This document shows positions 41,441 through 50,579 of a stretch of DNA of 64,000 nucleotides, in pieces. The stretch comes from Nitrosarchaeum sp. Its GTDB lineage: Archaea; Thermoproteota; Nitrososphaeria; Nitrososphaerales; Nitrosopumilaceae. Position 1 is the first letter of the stretch; every line of letters starts with the position of its first letter. A program made the translations under genes and the position numbers. The notes under the pieces were generated by a model. It was not told where the DNA came from. It saw nothing but the letters and a program-made list of their open reading frames with translations, and did not search any database. Location: assembly GCA_025699025.1 (NCBI GenBank), contig JAILWJ010000003.1:387330-451329 (forward strand), in the 5' to 3' direction.

Positions 41441-42529
41441 GTGCAAGAGGAAAGAAAAGAAAAACTTCGAACTGGTTACACAACTGGAACTTCAGCCACT
41501 GCTGCTGCAAAAGCATCTTTATTATCAATAATTCAGAAACAAAAAATTTTAGAGATAGATGTCAAGTTGCCCAAAGGCAACATGATCAAGATTCCAATTC
41601 ATTCTTGTGAATTTGATGAGGAAAAAGCAAGGTGTTCTGTGATTAAAGATGGAGGAGATGATCCGGACGTCACACATGGGGCTGAGATTATAGTTGATTT
41701 GTCATTTACAGACAAAGTCAATGAAATTGAGATAGACGGAGGAGAAGGAGTGGGAGTTGTTACAAAACCGGGTTTAGGATTAGAAATAAACAAACCAGCA
41801 ATCAATCCAGTTCCAAAAAAGATGATTAATGAAAATATTAGAGATGTCGGTAAGGAAATTCTTTTAAAAAAAGGAATCAGAGTTGTCATTTCAGTTCCAA
41901 AAGGAAGGGAGCTTGGTCCCAAAACAGACAATCCTAGAATCGGAATTTTAAATGGAATTTCTATTTTAGGAACAAGCGGTATTGTAATTCCATTTTCAAC
42001 TGCTTCATATGCTGCATCAATAAGACAAAACATCGATGTTTCTATTGCCATGGGAAACGATACTGTGGTTCTCACAACAGGTGGAAGAAGTGAAGATTTT
42101 GCAAAAAAGATTGTAGATTTGCCTGATCATTGCTTTGTTCAGATGGGTGATTTTTCAGGATACACCATGCAGCAGTGCGCAAAAAAAGAGATCAAAAAAG
42201 CATATGTTGTTGGGTTTATTGGAAAATTGGCAAAGATGGCTGCAGGAGTAAAACAGACTCATGTCAAAGGCTCAAAAGTAGATATGAATTTTTTATCTGA
42301 AATTGCAAAAAAATGTAATGCAAGTCATGACACTATTGAAAGAATTCTAAAGGCAAATACTGCAAGACATGTATCTGAAATCATCATAGAAGATAATGTC
42401 AAAGGTTTTTTTGAAGAAATTTGCAACAAGACTTTTGTGCACATGAAAAAGTATTCCGAAGAAAAGGTATCTTTGGATGTAATATTGTTTGATTTTGATG
42501 GGAACATTCTTGCTAGAAAATCAGGTTAG
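41441..42529 (+). CDS. cbiD: Cobalt-precorrin-5B (C1)-methyltransferase
   Basis: Methylates C1 in the anaerobic cobalamin pathway. 362 residues, normal length, start GTG: LRTGYTTGTSATAAAKA is the family signature. Further motifs: DGGDDPDVTHGAEI (~70-83), GVGVVTKPGLGL and GGRSEDFAK. First gene of the plus-strand cbiD-cbiG-cbiX-cbiC run. Confidence 0.96.
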   Translation: MQEERKEKLRTGYTTGTSATAAAKASLLSIIQKQKILEIDVKLPKGNMIKIPIHSCEFDEEKARCSVIKDGGDDPDVTHGAEIIVDLSFTDKVNEIEIDGGEGVGVVTKPGLGLEINKPAINPVPKKMINENIRDVGKEILLKKGIRVVISVPKGRELGPKTDNPRIGILNGISILGTSGIVIPFSTASYAASIRQNIDVSIAMGNDTVVLTTGGRSEDFAKKIVDLPDHCFVQMGDFSGYTMQQCAKKEIKKAYVVGFIGKLAKMAAGVKQTHVKGSKVDMNFLSEIAKKCNASHDTIERILKANTARHVSEIIIEDNVKGFFEEICNKTFVHMKKYSEEKVSLDVILFDFDGNILARKSG

Positions 42530-42563
42530 TAAGGTATTTTATTAAATTTGACGAGTTTTGATT

Positions 42564-43616
42564 ATGAATAAGATCGCAGTTCTTGCAATTACAAAAAATG
42601 GCATCAATATTGGAACAAGATTAAAAGAAGTTTATCCATCTTGGAAAGTTTTTGCACCTATAAAATTTGAAGGTAAAATAGAAGGAATTTCATGGTATTC
42701 AGAATCTACAACTGAAAAAATAGTTGAACTGTTCAAAAGTAATGATGCTTTAATTTGCTTATTTTCATTAGGAGCCGTGATTCGATTAATTGCGCCATTT
42801 TTAAAAGATAAAAAAACAGATCCTGCAGTAATTGTTATTGATGATAAAACTAATTTTGTGATAAGCGTATTATCAGGACATATTGGAGGCGCAAATGAAC
42901 TAACAGAGGAAATTGCCAAGAAGCTAAATGCAATTCCAGTCATCACAACAGCTGCTGATGTAAACAAGACAATTGCAGTAGATCTGGTGGGAAGAGATCT
43001 TGGATGGAAGATAGATGATGATTCTACAGTTACCAAAGTCAGTGCATACATGGTAAATGAAGAAAAAATTGGTATTTTTCAAGATGCTGGAAAAAAAAAT
43101 TGGTATAAGGAATTACCAAAGAATGTTAAAATTTTCAACAGTTTGGATGAATTGAAGGACTCTGATTCCAAGGGATTTTTGATAATCACAGACAAAATGC
43201 TAGACGGGGGATTTTTGAAAGATGCAGTTGTGTATAGACCGCCAAGTTTAGTCATTGGAGTGGGTTTGCATTGGGACACTACAAAAGAGACGATTAAGGA
43301 AGGAATTGATTTTTGCATGCAAAAATTCAAGCTTAGTCCAAAATCTATTGCAAAGTTTGCATCAATAAAAAAACCTGAAGATGTTAAAGGACTAATTGAT
43401 ATTGGAAAAGAAATGGGAATACCTGTGGAATATGTGAGTAGAGAAGAACTGGCAGAAATTTCGGCACCAAATCCATCTGAAACAGTCAAGGTGTTTGAAG
43501 GAACATCAAGTGTTTCAGAAGCAGCTGCAATCAAGGTATCAAAGGGGGAGTTGGTTGTGGAAAAGCAGAAATTTCCACCAAATCTAACTATAGCAATAGC
43601 GAGGAAATTGGAATGA
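42564..43616 (+). CDS. cbiG: Cobalt-precorrin-5A hydrolase
   Basis: Opens the delta-lactone of cobalt-precorrin-5A, releasing acetaldehyde. 350 residues from ATG 42564 (a TTG at 42558 also fits). All three CbiG parts are seen: N-terminal (ALICLFSLGAVIRLIAPFLK), middle (~130-210) and C-terminal cobalamin-binding-like GVGLHWDTTKETI ... KVFEGTSSVSEAAAI. A TATA-like element is 20-31 nt upstream. Four-base overlap with cbiX. Confidence 0.95.
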   Translation: MNKIAVLAITKNGINIGTRLKEVYPSWKVFAPIKFEGKIEGISWYSESTTEKIVELFKSNDALICLFSLGAVIRLIAPFLKDKKTDPAVIVIDDKTNFVISVLSGHIGGANELTEEIAKKLNAIPVITTAADVNKTIAVDLVGRDLGWKIDDDSTVTKVSAYMVNEEKIGIFQDAGKKNWYKELPKNVKIFNSLDELKDSDSKGFLIITDKMLDGGFLKDAVVYRPPSLVIGVGLHWDTTKETIKEGIDFCMQKFKLSPKSIAKFASIKKPEDVKGLIDIGKEMGIPVEYVSREELAEISAPNPSETVKVFEGTSSVSEAAAIKVSKGELVVEKQKFPPNLTIAIARKLE

Positions 43617-44365
43617 AAAAAGGATTATTGTTAATTGATAGAGGTAGTCGGGAAAGAGAGGCATCAGAGGAATTAGAAGTGATTTGTAAGGAAATAAAAT
43701 CAAAAGGAGATTACGTGTTTACAGATTTTTGTTTTCTGGAGGTAGAACCACCATATATCGAGGATGGAATTAAAAAATGTCTGAAACAAGAAATTGAGTT
43801 GCTAACAATTGTGCCTTACTTTCTTTATCCAGGAAAAAAAGTCAAGAATGCTGTTACAGATGTTATGAAATTTCAAAAAGACACCAAGGTGAAATTTGTT
43901 GTAACAAAGTCCATGAGCATGCATAAAACCCTAATTGAGTTGGTGAGAAATAGGATATCTGCGTCTTTGCAAGAAAATAACGTGACAATTCCTGAAAAGG
44001 ACGTAGATGTGTTGATTATAGGACACGGAAGCAAAGATCCCAATGCTCAAATGTCGTTAAATTATGTAGTAGATGGATTAAAGACAGATTATAGAAATGT
44101 GAATAGATGTTGGTTGGAAATTGAACAGCCAGATATCTTTGAAGGGATAAAAACCTGCGAAAAAAATAATCCAAAAGTGCTTGTAATTGTTTTTTATTTT
44201 CTACATGAGGGAGCACATGTAAAGACGGATATCAACAATGATCTTTTGCCAGCGCTAAAAGAGTCAAGCATCAAAAATGTATGCATTACTAAACATTTGG
44301 GAGCAGATCAAAAAATGATTGATCTGATTATTGAGAGAGCAAGGGAAGTAGAAAATGCAGACTGA
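43613..44365 (+). CDS. cbiX: Two-domain sirohydrochlorin cobaltochelatase (long CbiX)
   Basis: Inserts cobalt into sirohydrochlorin. 250 residues made of two tandem CbiX domains. The C-terminal half keeps the two metal-binding His (IIGHGSKDPNAQ and FYFLHEGAHVKTDI). In the N-terminal half both are replaced (LLIDRGSREREA, with Arg for His, and PYFLYPGKKVKNAV, with Lys for His), so only the second domain looks able to bind the metal in the usual way. Overlaps cbiG by 4 and cbiC by 11 bases. Confidence 0.9.
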   Translation: MKKGLLLIDRGSREREASEELEVICKEIKSKGDYVFTDFCFLEVEPPYIEDGIKKCLKQEIELLTIVPYFLYPGKKVKNAVTDVMKFQKDTKVKFVVTKSMSMHKTLIELVRNRISASLQENNVTIPEKDVDVLIIGHGSKDPNAQMSLNYVVDGLKTDYRNVNRCWLEIEQPDIFEGIKTCEKNNPKVLVIVFYFLHEGAHVKTDINNDLLPALKESSIKNVCITKHLGADQKMIDLIIERAREVENAD

Positions 44366-44996
44366 AAAAGGTCAATCAATCGAAGATGCAAGTATGCAAA
44401 TGATTGAAGATGAAGTAGGAGATCATAACTATGGTAAAAAAGAATGGCCAATAGTCAGAAGAATTATTCATTCAACAGCAGACTTTGATTTTGTTGGGAA
44501 AAATAGGTTGATTTTTCACAGAGATGCAGTTGAAAGTGGTATTAATGCTCTTAGAAATGGATGCAGTATTGTAGTTGATGTTAATGGAGTTATTGGTCTG
44601 TTGAATAAACAGAATCCAAAAGATTTTGGAAACAAAATAGTATGTAACATATCAGATGTAAAAATAATGGAACGTGCAAAAAAAGAAGGTAAAACTCGCT
44701 CACAGGTATCAATGAGGGCTGCAAGTTCAGAGATAGATGGCGGGATTGTAGCAATTGGTAATGCCCCTACTGCCCTTTTGGAGGTAATTCAAATGGTCAA
44801 AGAAGGAATTGTCAAGCCTGCCCTGATAATAGGAATTCCAGTGGGATTCATTTGTGCTTCAGAATCAAAAGAAGAGTTAAGCCATATGGACAATGTTCCA
44901 TTTATTACCAATTTGGGGAGAAAAGGCGGAAGTTCTTCTGCAGCTGCGATAATTAATGCATTGTACAAGCTAATTAGAGAAGAATCATCTTCTTGA
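44355..44996 (+). CDS. cbiC: Cobalt-precorrin-8 methylmutase
   Basis: Moves the C11 methyl group to C12, giving cobyrinate. 213 residues: catalytic His in VRRIIHSTADFDF (~34-46), then VDVNGVIGLLNK and IAIGNAPTALLEVI (~134-147). Overlaps cbiX by 11 bases, and its stop overlaps the convergent cbiA stop by 12. Confidence 0.95.
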   Translation: MQTEKGQSIEDASMQMIEDEVGDHNYGKKEWPIVRRIIHSTADFDFVGKNRLIFHRDAVESGINALRNGCSIVVDVNGVIGLLNKQNPKDFGNKIVCNISDVKIMERAKKEGKTRSQVSMRAASSEIDGGIVAIGNAPTALLEVIQMVKEGIVKPALIIGIPVGFICASESKEELSHMDNVPFITNLGRKGGSSSAAAIINALYKLIREESSS

Positions 44997-46433
44997 ATAT
45001 TTTATACAGTTTTTTACAAAAATTTTAGCATAATCAGAGCTGTCAAAATAAAGATGCCCGTAAGACGCAAGTGTATTATATAGAACAATTCCGTCTTTGT
45101 TATTTTTTATGCCTTCGCCTGTTTCTAGTTCAATTCCAAATTTTAAGTCAGAGGAAACAGATGACAATTCAGAATAATGAAATTCATGGCCACGCAACAA
45201 ATGAGATTTGTCAGAGAGGATATTTTTAGAGAGAATTCTTCCTTTTGTATAGTTTAATTTCATTTTTTTGGTCATTTTTGTTTCTGCATCAAAAAGACCC
45301 GTCATTTTGTATTTTTTTGTTCCATAATCAATAGATTTTGTGAGATACATCAAACCGCCACATTCAGCATAAATTGGCATGTTTTCTTCAGATAGTTTTT
45401 TAATGGATCGTCGCATGATAGTATTTTTTTCCAAAGAATCACCTAGAACTTCTGGAAATCCTCCGCCTATGTAAATTCCGTCGCAATTTGGAATTTTCTT
45501 GTCTTTTATTGGACTGAAGAACTTTAGATTGGCCCCATTACGTCGTAATGATTCCAAGTTATCATGATAATAGAAGTTAAATGAATTGTCAAGGGCGACT
45601 GCTATTGTTACATTGGGTTTTTTATAATCTCGTTTTGGTTTATTATTTATTAGAACTGAGTTTTTAAGAATTTTAAGAATTTCTTCAACGTTCAGATAAT
45701 TCGCAATAATCTTTGAAGTTTTTTGGATTTTTTTATGTAAATTGTTTTCAGTCATTGTAGATATCAATCCTAGGTGCCGTGATTCCAAAGCAATTTCAGG
45801 ATTTTTTGGAATGATTCCGACGATTGGAAGTTTGGTTTTTTCTAGTGCTTGTCTGCATAAATTTTCATGTTTTTTACTGCCAATTTTATTTAAAATAATT
45901 CCCAATATTCTTGAATTTTTATGAAATTTTTGAAAACCAAATGCTGTTGCTGCAATTGATCTTGCCGTTTTGCTAGCATCTAAAATCAATATTACAGGAG
46001 ATTTAGTTAATTCTGCTACGTGATGAGTGCTTGCAAAATTTGAATTGCCAGAAAATCCATCATAATAACCCATTACACCTTCAATTACAGAGATGTCAGA
46101 TTTGGAATTTTCAATAAAACTTTGTAGCAACTGGTTTTTCCCCATCATCCACACGTCCAAGTTGAATGCTTTGCTACCTGAAATGCTAGAGAGATAACTT
46201 GGATCTATGTAATCAGGTCCAACTTTGAAAGGCTGGATTGAGAATCCCTTTTTCTTTAGTGCATAAATTAATCCACATGTGATGGATGTCTTTCCGACGC
46301 CGCTAGAAGTACCTGCTAAGACAATTCTTGGAATTTTCAATTTGGATTTCTTGAACTGGTTTTTATTTAAATTGATACTTTTGGCACTGGACTGAATGTT
46401 TTTACTTGGATGTTGGTCAGAGAATTTGTGCAA
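44985..46433 (-). CDS. cbiA: Cobyrinic acid a,c-diamide synthase
   Basis: ATP- and glutamine-dependent amidation of the a and c carboxylates of cobyrinate. 482 residues: N-terminal synthetase with P-loop AGTSSGVGKTS (~40-50), and C-terminal glutaminase with GGGFPEVLGD and nucleophile Cys in YAECGGLMYL (~354). The start is TTG at 46433, inside the divergent cobO reading frame; AGTATATACA on the minus strand (46453-46462) is a possible TATA. It is the only gene of the cluster in this orientation. Confidence 0.95.
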   Translation of the reverse strand: MHKFSDQHPSKNIQSSAKSINLNKNQFKKSKLKIPRIVLAGTSSGVGKTSITCGLIYALKKKGFSIQPFKVGPDYIDPSYLSSISGSKAFNLDVWMMGKNQLLQSFIENSKSDISVIEGVMGYYDGFSGNSNFASTHHVAELTKSPVILILDASKTARSIAATAFGFQKFHKNSRILGIILNKIGSKKHENLCRQALEKTKLPIVGIIPKNPEIALESRHLGLISTMTENNLHKKIQKTSKIIANYLNVEEILKILKNSVLINNKPKRDYKKPNVTIAVALDNSFNFYYHDNLESLRRNGANLKFFSPIKDKKIPNCDGIYIGGGFPEVLGDSLEKNTIMRRSIKKLSEENMPIYAECGGLMYLTKSIDYGTKKYKMTGLFDAETKMTKKMKLNYTKGRILSKNILSDKSHLLRGHEFHYSELSSVSSDLKFGIELETGEGIKNNKDGIVLYNTLASYGHLYFDSSDYAKIFVKNCIKYSRR

Positions 46434-46961
46434 AAAGAGGGACTTACTATTGTATATACTGGAAAGGGAAAAGGAAAGACCACGGCAGCGTTAGGAATCG
46501 TGTTACGAGCAGTAGGATATGAAAAAAAGATCTGCATGATTCAGTTTATCAAAGGCTCTTGGCATTATGGTGAGATGTTTTCATCAAAAAGATTAGAGCC
46601 AGAATTTGAGATGGTGGTGATAGGTAAGGGGTTTGTTGGCATCATTGATGATAAAAGTCCTAAAGAGGATCATGAAAAAATAGCAAAGGAGGCAATAAAG
46701 ATAAGCTTGGAAAAAATACAATCAGGAAAATATGACATCATTATATTAGATGAAATAAACTATGCAGTGAACTTGGGTTTGGTAAAAGAAGAGGATGTAA
46801 TTAATTTAATCAAATCAAAACCGCCAAAATTAGATCTTGTATTGACTGGCAATTATGCAAAAGACAGAATCATAGATTTGGCAGATTTAGTTACTGAGAT
46901 GAGGGAGATAAAACATCCATTTCAGCAGGGAATAAAAGCCAGAAAGGGAATTGACTTCTGA
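46410..46961 (+). CDS. cobO: Cob(I)alamin adenosyltransferase (CobO/BtuR type)
   Basis: Attaches the 5'-deoxyadenosyl group to the cobalt of cobyrinate a,c-diamide, making the adenosylated form used by nrdJ. 183 residues: P-loop YTGKGKGKTTAALGI (~16-30), MIQFIKGSWHYGE (~45-57) and IIILDEINYAV (~111-121). ATG 46410, with GTG 46428 as an alternative. The start region overlaps the divergent cbiA start by 24 bases. Confidence 0.94.
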   Translation: MLVREFVQKEGLTIVYTGKGKGKTTAALGIVLRAVGYEKKICMIQFIKGSWHYGEMFSSKRLEPEFEMVVIGKGFVGIIDDKSPKEDHEKIAKEAIKISLEKIQSGKYDIIILDEINYAVNLGLVKEEDVINLIKSKPPKLDLVLTGNYAKDRIIDLADLVTEMREIKHPFQQGIKARKGIDF

Positions 46962-47001
46962 CCAGCAACATTAAATTACATAAGAAAGAGTTTTAGAAGA
47001 A

Positions 47002-47799
47002 ATGTCTACAGAAGTTCAAGAATTACCAGAACAGGGCGAGATTGTTCTTGCCACTGTAACTAAGATTATGGATCATGGGGCATACGTTACATTAGATGAA
47101 TATGATGGAATTCAGGGTTTTTTGCATATTTCTGAGATTGCCCCGGGATGGATTCGCTCAGTAAGCAAATTTGTAAGAGAGGGAGACAAGAAAGTGCTTC
47201 TTGTAAAAAAAGTAAATCCCGAAAGAGGAGATGTTGATCTTTCCTTAAAACAAGTATCAAATGATCAAAAAAAGCAGAAACTCAAAGAAGTCAAAAAATT
47301 TGAAAAGGGAAAAACACTTTTGCAGAACGTTCAGGAAAAAGCAAAGCTATCAGACAGTGAAATGGAAAAGTTGGAAGACAGCATCTATTCAAAGTTTGAT
47401 TCAGTTTATGATGCATTTCTTCAGATAGGAAGAAGCGGCATCTCATCAGTAAAGGATCTTAAACTAAACAAAAAAACATCATCAGTCATTGAGGAGATTT
47501 GCTCAAAGATCAAATTACCATCAGTTGAAATTCGTGGGATTATGGAAATTACAAGCAACAAATCTGACGGAGTAGAGATTATCAAAAAGACACTTCTTGA
47601 TGCAATAAAAAAAGATTCAACAATCGACATTACATATTTGGGTGCACCAAAATACAGATTATCTATAAAGGCCGAAGATTTCAAGACTGCTGAAAAATCA
47701 CTAAAACCAATCATTGAGGAGATCCAGAAAAACATAGAGAAAAAGAACGGTACATTCAAGTTTACTAGAGAAGAATCTAAAAAAACCAGAGAGGGTTAA
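47002..47799 (+). CDS. eif2a: Translation initiation factor 2 subunit alpha (aIF2 alpha)
   Basis: RNA-binding subunit of the aIF2 complex that delivers Met-tRNAi. 265 residues: N-terminal S1 domain (~10-85, [20 protein letters not shown], then [15 protein letters not shown]), helical middle domain and C-terminal alpha/beta domain. Directly followed by nop10 (two bases apart). The gamma subunit is encoded at 48816-50078. Confidence 0.96.
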   Translation: MSTEVQELPEQGEIVLATVTKIMDHGAYVTLDEYDGIQGFLHISEIAPGWIRSVSKFVREGDKKVLLVKKVNPERGDVDLSLKQVSNDQKKQKLKEVKKFEKGKTLLQNVQEKAKLSDSEMEKLEDSIYSKFDSVYDAFLQIGRSGISSVKDLKLNKKTSSVIEEICSKIKLPSVEIRGIMEITSNKSDGVEIIKKTLLDAIKKDSTIDITYLGAPKYRLSIKAEDFKTAEKSLKPIIEEIQKNIEKKNGTFKFTREESKKTREG

Positions 47800-47801
47800 A
47801 A

Positions 47802-47957
47802 TTGAGATTTCTGTTAAGAAAATGCATAAAGTGCAATCAGTATACGCTCAAAGAAAAATGCCCAAAGTGCGGTGAAGAAACAATTTCTGCACACCCGGCA
47901 AAATTCTCACCTGATGACAAATACATGAGATACAGATTGGCAGAAAGATACAGCTAA
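47802..47957 (+). CDS. nop10: Ribosome biogenesis protein Nop10
   Basis: H/ACA pseudouridylation RNP component that binds Cbf5. 51 residues, TTG start: zinc ribbon with [17 protein letters not shown] (~8-24), then the conserved [17 protein letters not shown] linker (~28-44). The gene follows aIF2 alpha by two bases; the aIF2 alpha-Nop10 order is common in archaea. Confidence 0.95.
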   Translation: MRFLLRKCIKCNQYTLKEKCPKCGEETISAHPAKFSPDDKYMRYRLAERYS

Positions 47958-47966
47958 TTTGCAGAT

Positions 47967-48422
47967 TTACGGGGCATACTTTCCTTCAAGTTTTGCTTCA
48001 GATAAGACATGACCATTCATTGCATCTTCTAATTGTTTTTTTGTTGAACCTTTTTGCAGATTCAGTTTTTCGTCTAACGCATACAGTTTGAAAACATATG
48101 TGTGTTCTTTGTCAGGCGGTGCCGGTCCGCCGTAACCTACTTCGTTAAAATCGGTAGTTCCTTCAACAGAACCTGCAGGTAATGAGTTTTCTTTGATTTC
48201 AGTACTGTTGGTATCGATATTCCAAACTACCCAATGAACCCAAATTTTTCCAACGGCACCCATCGCATCAGGATCATCCATGATCAAGGCCAGTGATTTG
48301 GCATCCTTGGGAATTTCTCTGATTGTTAGCGGAGGACTATGATTGTCATTTTTATAACCATATTTTCGAGGAATTGTTCCTCCATTTTCAAATGCAGTGC
48401 TTGTCAGTTTCATTGCGATCAA
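47967..48422 (-). CDS. YbhB/YbcL-type PEBP family protein
   Basis: Raf-kinase-inhibitor-like (phosphatidylethanolamine-binding) fold. 151 residues: SPPLTIREIPKDAKSLALIM (~29-48), DDPDAMGAVGKIWVHWVVWN (~49-68) with the D-D-P-D-A and W-x-H-W-V signatures, and GYGGPAPPDKEHTYVFKLYA (~96-115). TTG start at 48422 is favoured by a TTAAATTT box 23-30 nt upstream; ATG 48413 is possible. Biological role unclear. Confidence 0.9.
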   Translation of the reverse strand: MIAMKLTSTAFENGGTIPRKYGYKNDNHSPPLTIREIPKDAKSLALIMDDPDAMGAVGKIWVHWVVWNIDTNSTEIKENSLPAGSVEGTTDFNEVGYGGPAPPDKEHTYVFKLYALDEKLNLQKGSTKKQLEDAMNGHVLSEAKLEGKYAP

Positions 48423-48454
48423 GATCTTTTGTCAAACCCACAAGTTAAATTTTT

Positions 48455-48838
48455 CTAAGATTCCAAGACAATTTTATCATTAGAGAATGAAAGTACTGAT
48501 CCACCTGCAATCTTGATCTGTTTTTTTAAGTCTTTATCCATAGTTCCAATTATGGACTTGGTTGATTTTACATAAGCCAATATTTCTTGATCTGCAAAGT
48601 TTCCAGAAATGGCGATTGTTTTTAGATTTTTTATAAAATTTCTGGTCAAAATAATGTCTTGTTTTTTTTCTGGTATGTTTTCTAGTTTAGACAGTTCGTT
48701 TTTGACTACATCTGGGACAACAAAAGAAATCGAGCCTATTTCAACATCAATATTGTCGATATTTCTGATTCGTTTGGTTGCTAAATGAATCAGAAAGCTA
48801 GTATCACAGATTACTTCAACCAAGTATTCCTGCTCCAA
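48455..48838 (-). CDS. PIN-domain nuclease (Fcf1/VapC fold), translation operon
   Basis: 127-residue PIN domain: first acidic residue in ICDTSFLIHLA (~10-20), a second in VKNELSKL, and a further pair in FADQEILAY and GTMDKDLKK. It overlaps the 3' end of aIF2 gamma by 23 bases. Gene order S6e-aIF2 gamma-PIN suggests a housekeeping rRNA-processing nuclease like eukaryotic Fcf1/Utp24, not a toxin; no antitoxin is adjacent. A TTG a few codons later could be the actual start. Confidence 0.82.
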   Translation of the reverse strand: MEQEYLVEVICDTSFLIHLATKRIRNIDNIDVEIGSISFVVPDVVKNELSKLENIPEKKQDIILTRNFIKNLKTIAISGNFADQEILAYVKSTKSIIGTMDKDLKKQIKIAGGSVLSFSNDKIVLES

Positions 48839-50078
48839 TCAATCTCCATCTATCAGCAATCCTTCGACTAATTGCTACATTCCCACCTTCAAAAATACAG
48901 GCAGGTCTTCGGAGCTTAATTTCTGCAGTGTTTGACTTAATCTTGGATACTTGTCCTAGTACAGGAGCAGTTCCAATGTTTAATCTTAAAAGTTCACCAG
49001 ACTGAATAGGTAGTACTTTGGTGTCTTCAGTAACTCCTACGGCAGAATCAAACAGGGTTACTTCTAATTTTATGTCCGAAGAGTTTTCTGGAAGTGTTCC
49101 AGGTTTTCCAATGACAGAGCCAATAAATGAATCACTTCGTGTCATTGATGGATCTAACTTAGTTCCAATAGCAACCAATCCGCCCGGCTTTACATATTCA
49201 ACAATTCCTGCTGCCGTTCCAAGAGATGTGATTTCAGTTACCAAAGGTTCGTATTGTTTCTTTTTTTCATCCATTATTCCCGGTTTAATTTCAATTTCAT
49301 CACCAACATTAAAGATGCCCTGTGTTAGGCTTCCTCCAATAACGCCTCCCTTGATGTTCTTTAGTTTGGTTCCAGGTTTGTTGACATCAAAAGAACGCAA
49401 AACGTGCATTACAGATTCTTTTGATTCGTCTCGTTGAGGAGTTTTAATGGTATTTTCAATCGATCCAATCAGTGCATCAATGTTTAACCCAGACTGTGCA
49501 GATATTGGAATTATAGGGGCTTTGGCAGCATGTGTGCCTTTGACAAATTTCATAATGTCTTGATAGTTCTGTAGAACTTCTTCATATGAGAGCAAGTCAA
49601 CCTTGTTTTGGACTATAACGATTTGTTGAATTCCTAGTGTTTGCAGTGCCAATAGGTGTTCCTTGGTTTGAGGTTTTGGAACTTTTTCATTTGCGGCAAC
49701 TAACAACAGTGCACCATCCATTAATGCAGAACCAGAAAGCATGTTTGCCATAAGACTTTCATGTCCTGGACTGTCAACAAAACTTACAACTCTGGAAAGC
49801 TCGCTTTCTTTTCCGCAATTATTACACTTTGGAGTAGTAGAATATCCCAATGGTTCTTCACATTTTTTGCATTTGTAAAAAGCAGCATCAGAATATCCGA
49901 CACGAATTGTAATTCCTCGCTTTAATTCCTGACTGTGTACGCTAGTCCATGAACCAGTCAGTGCTTGAATGAGAGTTGTTTTGCCATGATCTACATGCCC
50001 TGCAGTGCCAATGTTTACACATGGTTGGTAACCATATTTTTTGATGTACCATTCAGGAAGTGTCTCTCTCCAATGCAT
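48816..50078 (-). CDS. eif2g: Translation initiation factor 2 subunit gamma (aIF2 gamma)
   Basis: GTP-binding core of the initiator-tRNA carrier. 420 residues: G1 GTAGHVDHGKTTL (~23-35), G3 DSPGH (~93), G4 QNKVDLL (~155), and a zinc knuckle with four cysteines (CKKCEEPL ... CNNCGK, ~64-88). Domains 2 and 3 are beta barrels. Sits between S6e and the PIN gene. Confidence 0.97.
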   Translation of the reverse strand: MHWRETLPEWYIKKYGYQPCVNIGTAGHVDHGKTTLIQALTGSWTSVHSQELKRGITIRVGYSDAAFYKCKKCEEPLGYSTTPKCNNCGKESELSRVVSFVDSPGHESLMANMLSGSALMDGALLLVAANEKVPKPQTKEHLLALQTLGIQQIVIVQNKVDLLSYEEVLQNYQDIMKFVKGTHAAKAPIIPISAQSGLNIDALIGSIENTIKTPQRDESKESVMHVLRSFDVNKPGTKLKNIKGGVIGGSLTQGIFNVGDEIEIKPGIMDEKKKQYEPLVTEITSLGTAAGIVEYVKPGGLVAIGTKLDPSMTRSDSFIGSVIGKPGTLPENSSDIKLEVTLFDSAVGVTEDTKVLPIQSGELLRLNIGTAPVLGQVSKIKSNTAEIKLRRPACIFEGGNVAISRRIADRWRLIGAGILG

Positions 50079-50109
50079 GAGTAAAAATGTAGAACCGGTA
50101 TATGTTAAG

Positions 50110-50514
50110 TTATTCTTTTTTATCGGTGTTTTCTTCTGCTGCTTCTACTGGAGCTTCAACTGGTATTTCTCCATCATATCTGCAATTAATTTGATAAATT
50201 TCCTCAGAGATTGTATTTCCTCTCATTAATTTTCGAACTCTTTGTCCAATCTCAGCATCTTGTAATCCAACGCCTTTGGATAAGAGAATATATTTTCTTG
50301 CTGAGCCGTGTATATCGTTTCTCATTGGAACGCCAGACTTGTCGCTGCCACCAGTAAGTACTAGTTTTCCGTTCAAGCCTACAATTGCTGCATCAGTCTC
50401 GTTTCCTAATTGAAGACCTAGCAATGGATTAGCATCACTGTCTTTCAATTCTTTACTGACTGACTTGCCTTTTACATCTGATACTGTTAACTTGAAATTT
50501 GCCAAGTATTCCAA
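50110..50514 (-). CDS. rps6e: 30S ribosomal protein S6e
   Basis: 134 residues, length typical of archaeal S6e, without the long eukaryotic C-terminal tail. FKLTVSDVKGKSVSKELKDS opens it, followed by GNETDAAIVGLNGKLVLTGG and the SDKSGVPMRNDIHGSARKYI signature (~57-76). The C-terminus is acidic (APVEAAEENTDKKE). Upstream of aIF2 gamma on the same strand. Confidence 0.96.
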   Translation of the reverse strand: MEYLANFKLTVSDVKGKSVSKELKDSDANPLLGLQLGNETDAAIVGLNGKLVLTGGSDKSGVPMRNDIHGSARKYILLSKGVGLQDAEIGQRVRKLMRGNTISEEIYQINCRYDGEIPVEAPVEAAEENTDKKE

Positions 50515-50552
50515 AAAATTGCTGAACGACTAATTAACGTTTGGACATTATT

Positions 50553-50560
50553 TTTAAATC
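50553..50560 (+). promoter_or_regulatory. TATA box of zinc microprotein at 50580
   Basis: TTTAAATC, 20-27 nt upstream of the ATG. Clear because the surrounding sequence is less A/T-uniform. Confidence 0.45.
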
Positions 50561-50579
50561 AAGATAAGGTAGTGTAGGC

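Noticed and set aside
48455..48838. VapC toxin of a toxin-antitoxin pair
   Set aside because: No antitoxin gene is adjacent, and the gene overlaps aIF2 gamma, which suggests a housekeeping PIN nuclease.
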